A DNA stretch of 9,745 bases from Aquifex aeolicus (GTDB lineage Bacteria; Aquificota; Aquificia; Aquificales; Aquificaceae). A model generated the notes under the pieces. The model saw only the letters and a list, made by a program, of their open reading frames with translations, searched no databases and was not told the origin of the DNA. Positions 6,810 through 9,745 of this stretch are shown in pieces. A program made the position numbers and the translations under genes. The DNA lies in NCBI GenBank assembly GCA_015662815.1, contig DQTK01000138.1:1-9745 (forward strand), read 5' to 3'. The first letter of the stretch is position 1. Each line of letters begins with the position of its first letter.

Positions 6810-7146
6810 TTATGTCCTCTATATGAATTATATTCAATTTTTTTAAAAAATTCCTGAATTTTTCCTCAACTATAAATCCCTGAGAGCTTAACAACTCCTT
6901 AATCTTTTGATTAATACGCTCTCCGTGAGGGTCTAAGTCAAAGAGAAGAACGACCTTTTTCCATTTTCCCTCAAGTAAATCGGGAATATCTGAGAATCTT
7001 TTTCCTGAAAGATCAGGAATATTTTCTATGGAAAACTTATTCAAGGCCCTTTTATCGTTTTTTCCTTCCACCAGAATTATAGCCCCCCTTGATTCTTTCT
7101 TTAGTTCTTTAAGCCATTCCTTGAAATCTTTAAAATCTTGACTCAT
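6775..7146 (-). CDS. Stand-alone small Toprim-domain protein
   Basis: A 123-residue protein consisting almost entirely of one Toprim fold, the Mg2+-binding module of primases, topoisomerases and RNase M5. The conserved Glu is in 'ILVEGKNDKRAL' (24-35, Glu27), and the DxD motif is in 'VVLLFDLDPHGERI' (65-78, Asp70 and Asp72). A helix precedes the domain (5-19) and a short acidic tail follows. It is too short for RNase M5 because the C-terminal extension is missing. It most resembles the small primase-like Toprim proteins (COG1658/UPF0292 kind) frequent in archaea. With all metal-binding acidic residues present it could be an active phosphotransfer enzyme or nuclease; the substrate is unknown. 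The ATG overlaps the upstream stop (ATGA) and the 3' end overlaps the next gene by 35 nt. Confidence 0.85.
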   Translation of the reverse strand: MSQDFKDFKEWLKELKKESRGAIILVEGKNDKRALNKFSIENIPDLSGKRFSDIPDLLEGKWKKVVLLFDLDPHGERINQKIKELLSSQGFIVEEKFRNFLKKLNIIHIEDINGGENEKVKDS

Positions 7147-7694
7147 CTTTCAAGTTCTTCTTCTCTTTGAGATATAAGTCTCTTCCTCTCTCTTTTTTCC
7201 TTTTCAGTAACTCCTCTATGTTCAAACTTAAGATAATCTAAATAACTCTTTTCAAGAAGTATGTACGTAATTCCCAAGGAGAATAGTAGTACTCCGAACC
7301 CTACAAGGTCTGCAAAGGTAAACTTGTGTTCGAAAACCATAAGGATTATTTCCCTAACAACGAATACTATACCTGCTTCAATAATTTGTCTCTTCCTTAT
7401 TCTTCTAAACTCAAGTACATCAATGAAAACTTTAAATAATTCTATAAGAACAAAGAAATTTAATATATTTCTCACAAGTAATTTGAAAGCCTTATCGTAC
7501 TCTTTTGCAACTTGGGCGTTCATAAAGTAATCGAAAAATAACCTTAGGTCATAGAGTATTATTCCCACCGCTATTAGAAGGGTAAGCATGAGTAGAGGTA
7601 TCATAAAGATTGCTATAAAATTTACAAATTTGTTATAAAAATCCACTGCTTTATAGATAAATTCTTGGCTTGAAAGGTATTTTGTAAATTTCAT
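7143..7694 (-). CDS. PsiE-like inner-membrane protein
   Basis: A 183-residue protein with four predicted membrane helices (about 23-48, 72-92, 104-121 and 128-147) and a highly charged cytoplasmic tail (155-183, with 'KEKRERKRLISQREEE'). The pattern 'FVLIELFKVFIDVLEFRRIR' (81-100) followed by 'REIILMV' (114-120) and a fourth helix matches the PsiE family. That family is named for a phosphate-starvation-inducible E. coli gene and its function is unknown. It is the first gene of the minus-strand run. It has its own ribosome binding site (AAGGAG, 7705-7710) 10 nt before the ATG, and its stop overlaps the Toprim start. Family membership is by pattern; a role in phosphate response cannot be assumed here. 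Confidence 0.75.
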   Translation of the reverse strand: MKFTKYLSSQEFIYKAVDFYNKFVNFIAIFMIPLLMLTLLIAVGIILYDLRLFFDYFMNAQVAKEYDKAFKLLVRNILNFFVLIELFKVFIDVLEFRRIRKRQIIEAGIVFVVREIILMVFEHKFTFADLVGFGVLLFSLGITYILLEKSYLDYLKFEHRGVTEKEKRERKRLISQREEELER

Positions 7695-7753
7695 AAAAAT
7701 TATTCTCCTTTGGAATTAAAGGTTTTTCAACTAACTAATTCTCCAAAAGAAAC

Positions 7754-7782
7754 TTGCACAAACCTCTTGCGTGTAAGATAAT
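7754..7782 (+). promoter_or_regulatory. Sigma-70-like promoter for glyA
   Basis: TTGCAC (7754-7759) and GATAAT (7777-7782) are separated by the ideal 17 bp, matching consensus at four and five of six positions. A transcription start 7-8 nt after the -10 box falls on 7789-7790, the A of the glyA ATG, so the mRNA would be leaderless. An overlapping TAAGAT (7774-7779) is a poorer -10 because its spacer would be 14 bp. Confidence 0.6.
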
Positions 7783-7789
7783 TTTCTAA

Positions 7790-9061
7790 ATGGAATACCT
7801 TCTGAAAACAGATCCTGAAGTTCTTGATGCCGTTTTAAGAGAGTACGAAAGGCAGTTCTACAATCTTGAAATGATAGCTTCGGAGAACTTCACCTCTCTC
7901 GCCGTTATGGAAGCTACAGGTAGCGTTTTGACCAATAAGTATGCTGAAGGTTTGCCCGGGAAAAGGTATTACGGAGGATGTGAATACGTAGATATAGTGG
8001 AAAACTTAGCTATAGAAAGGGCAAAGAGGTTATTCGGTGCAGAGCACGCCAACGTTCAACCCCATTCGGGTTCCCAAGCTAACATGGCTGTATACTTCGC
8101 AGTTTTAAAGCCCGGAGACACAATAATGGGAATGGACCTTGCCCACGGCGGACATTTGACCCACGGTTCCAAAGTGAACTTTAGTGGTAAGTTATATAAC
8201 GTTATCTATTACGGTGTAAATCCTCAAACGGAACTTTTAGATTACGACCAACTTTACAAGCTCGCTAAAGAACATAAACCTAAACTCATAGTAGGCGGTG
8301 CATCTGCTTATCCTAGAGTATTCGATTGGGAAAAAATGAGAGAGATAGCGGATGAGGTGGGAGCATTATTTATGGTTGATATGGCCCATTATGCAGGGCT
8401 AATAGCCGGAGGGGTCTACCCCAATCCAGTCCCATACGCACAGTTTGTAACCTCAACAACCCATAAAACTCTCAGAGGTCCGAGAAGCGGATTTATTTTA
8501 ACTACGAAGGAATACGCAAAAACTATAGACAAAAGTGTATTTCCCGGAATTCAAGGCGGCCCACTTATGCACGTAATCGCTGCAAAAGCAGTGGCTTTCA
8601 AAGAAGCTATGACTGACGCATTTAAAGAATACGCTAAACAGATAGTTTTAAATGCAAAAACCCTTGCAGAAGAATTACAAAAAGAAGGGTTTAAGATTGT
8701 AACCGGGGGAACTGATTCCCATATAGTTCTTGTGGATTTAAGAAATAAAAACATTATCGGTAAAGATGCTGAAAAGGCTCTTGAAAAAGCAGGAATTACC
8801 GTAAATAAAAATGCAGTTCCTTTTGACCCACTACCTCCGACGAAAACAAGTGGAATAAGGATAGGCACCGCTGCACTTACAACTAGAGGTATGAAGGAAG
8901 AGGAAATGAGAAAAATTGCTAAATGGATTTCTCAAGTTCTCCACAATCTTGACAATGAAGAAGTTATACAAAGAATAAGAAACGAGGTAAGGGAAGTCTG
9001 TGAAGCTTTTCCTTTATATCCAGAACTCAAGAGGAAGGTAGATGAGCTTCGTAATAGCTAA
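7790..9061 (+). CDS. glyA: Serine hydroxymethyltransferase
   Basis: Cytoplasmic PLP enzyme that interconverts serine plus tetrahydrofolate with glycine plus 5,10-methylene-tetrahydrofolate, the main source of one-carbon units. The 423-residue length is normal for bacterial GlyA. Motifs are 'MIASENFTS' (28-36), 'NKYAEGLPGKRYYGG' (49-63, Glu53 and Tyr61), 'PHSGSQAN' (91-98), 'HGGHLTHG' (119-126), 'VDMAHYAG' (196-203, Asp197 and His200), 'TSTTHKTLRGPRSG' (221-234, Lys226 as the Schiff-base lysine) and 'TSGIRIGT' (353-360, Arg357 for the substrate carboxylate). The start is fixed because an in-frame TAA directly precedes the ATG. No Shine-Dalgarno sequence is present and the promoter abuts the ATG. 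The 3' end overlaps the next gene by 20 nt. All catalytic residues are present, so an active enzyme is expected. Confidence 0.97.
   Translation: MEYLLKTDPEVLDAVLREYERQFYNLEMIASENFTSLAVMEATGSVLTNKYAEGLPGKRYYGGCEYVDIVENLAIERAKRLFGAEHANVQPHSGSQANMAVYFAVLKPGDTIMGMDLAHGGHLTHGSKVNFSGKLYNVIYYGVNPQTELLDYDQLYKLAKEHKPKLIVGGASAYPRVFDWEKMREIADEVGALFMVDMAHYAGLIAGGVYPNPVPYAQFVTSTTHKTLRGPRSGFILTTKEYAKTIDKSVFPGIQGGPLMHVIAAKAVAFKEAMTDAFKEYAKQIVLNAKTLAEELQKEGFKIVTGGTDSHIVLVDLRNKNIIGKDAEKALEKAGITVNKNAVPFDPLPPTKTSGIRIGTAALTTRGMKEEEMRKIAKWISQVLHNLDNEEVIQRIRNEVREVCEAFPLYPELKRKVDELRNS
9031..9036 (+). promoter_or_regulatory. Ribosome binding site for the EAL/HDOD gene
   Basis: GAGGAA lies 5 nt before the ATG at 9042, inside the end of glyA. 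It supports the overlapping start of the next gene. Confidence 0.6.
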
Positions 9062-9745
9062 GCAACCGATATACGATAGAAATGGAAATGTATTCGGATA
9101 TGAAGTTTATTTAAGATCTAAAAATTCTTCCGAAAAGTATCCTTCAGAAGTACCTTTTTCAAAAGCCGCTTATATAGTCACGAGTATCTTGGTCGAATAT
9201 GGAATTGACAGGGTAAGCGAAGGAAAAAAGGTAATCTTAAACGTTTCACTTGAATCATTGCTTAATAAATCCCTAGAGGTACTTCCCAGAGAGAAGGTAA
9301 TTTTTGATCTTAACCCCTCCGAAGTACCAATAGGTGAAACTATATATAAAAGAATTCTTGAAAAGATAAAGAACTTCAAAAGGGATGGATCTATGTTTAT
9401 ACTCAATCAAAGTCTATACATGAGTAAATATAAAGATCTTATAAATCTAAGCGACATAGTGGAGTTCTACATGAAGGATGTAAAAATGGGGAAAGTAGCA
9501 GGTGTAAAAAAATACTCCAAGAAGGTTTTGATATCAATGATTGAAGATGATAAGGATTACCAAAAGGCAAAAGAATTAGGTGCAGATTATTTTGAGGGTA
9601 ATTATTTTAGACCTCCCCTTATAGTAAAGTATACTGAACTTGCTCCTTTCTTAAAAATCACTCTTCTTCGTCTTATGAGCTCTTTAAGTAATGCAAAAAG
9701 TCTAAAACAGATAGCAGAGATTATTTCTTCCGATGTGGGTATGGC
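9042..9745 (+). CDS. Degenerate EAL plus HDOD signalling protein, 3' end outside the window
   Basis: The first 234 codons are present, with no stop before the window edge. 'KQPIYDRNGNVFGYEVYLR' (7-25) and 'AKELGADYFEGNYFRPP' (176-192) are the opening and closing blocks of an EAL-type fold, as in the YuxH family (EAL followed by HDOD). The next segment, 'FLKITLLRLMSSLSN...LKQIAEIISSDVGM' (203-234), starts an HDOD domain. Active EAL enzymes split cyclic di-GMP, but several catalytic acidic residues are altered here. The usual Glu after the second strand is replaced in 'VIFDLNPSE' (86-94), the DD motif is 'YMKDV' (143-147), and the late 'AExVE' is 'ISMIED' (164-169). The protein is probably a non-enzymatic sensor or scaffold. 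The ATG overlaps glyA by 20 nt, so the two are likely co-transcribed. Confidence 0.82.
   Translation, partial: MSFVIAKQPIYDRNGNVFGYEVYLRSKNSSEKYPSEVPFSKAAYIVTSILVEYGIDRVSEGKKVILNVSLESLLNKSLEVLPREKVIFDLNPSEVPIGETIYKRILEKIKNFKRDGSMFILNQSLYMSKYKDLINLSDIVEFYMKDVKMGKVAGVKKYSKKVLISMIEDDKDYQKAKELGADYFEGNYFRPPLIVKYTELAPFLKITLLRLMSSLSNAKSLKQIAEIISSDVGM

Noticed and set aside
7695..7753. A promoter for the minus-strand psiE-like run
   Set aside because: One probably exists in this divergent intergenic region, but no -35/-10 pair with good spacing upstream of the ribosome binding site stood out.
8551..8868. Antisense reading frame of 105 residues within glyA
   Set aside because: It lies entirely opposite highly conserved glyA codons and has no family resemblance.

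Overview
The window looks like chromosomal DNA from a hyperthermophilic bacterium of the genus Aquifex or a very close relative. The strongest clue is the gene at 687-2228. It encodes a neurotransmitter:sodium symporter of the same length as LeuT of Aquifex aeolicus, the structural model of that family. It matches LeuT as I remember it almost residue for residue at every ligand site, with scattered conservative changes elsewhere. Frequent AGA/AGG and ATA codons, Lys/Glu-rich proteins and tightly packed genes fit this assignment. No mobile element, CRISPR array, rRNA or tRNA gene is visible.

Layout, left to right. (1) Positions 2-657 hold the 3' part of an outer-membrane beta-barrel gene. It is open on both sides of a single -1 frame change at a G-GGT-TTT heptamer. 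(2) Positions 687-4956 form a plus-strand run: LeuT-type transporter, SppA-type signal peptide peptidase, a SpoVG-like small protein and ResB (cytochrome c maturation). These genes overlap by 1-17 nt, so they are probably one operon concerned mainly with the cell envelope. (3) Positions 4943-7694 form a minus-strand run, read right to left: PsiE-like membrane protein, stand-alone small Toprim protein, an unrecognised helical protein, a small ribbon-helix-helix-like protein and histidinol-phosphate aminotransferase (hisC). Most junctions are ATGA or longer overlaps. The last two genes follow a 44-nt gap that carries an inverted repeat around the ribosome binding site. (4) From 7790 the plus strand carries glyA (serine hydroxymethyltransferase) and, overlapping its 3' end, a degenerate EAL plus HDOD signalling protein that runs off the window.

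The resB and hisC runs converge and overlap by 14 bp. The psiE and glyA runs diverge from a 95-bp intergenic region with a good sigma-70-like promoter facing glyA. That promoter would start transcription at or next to the glyA ATG. A -10-like box stands at exactly the same distance before leuT. Neither gene has a Shine-Dalgarno sequence, so both may be leaderless. The least understood part is the psiE-Toprim-unknown-RHH block, a compact set of genes with no obvious pathway.
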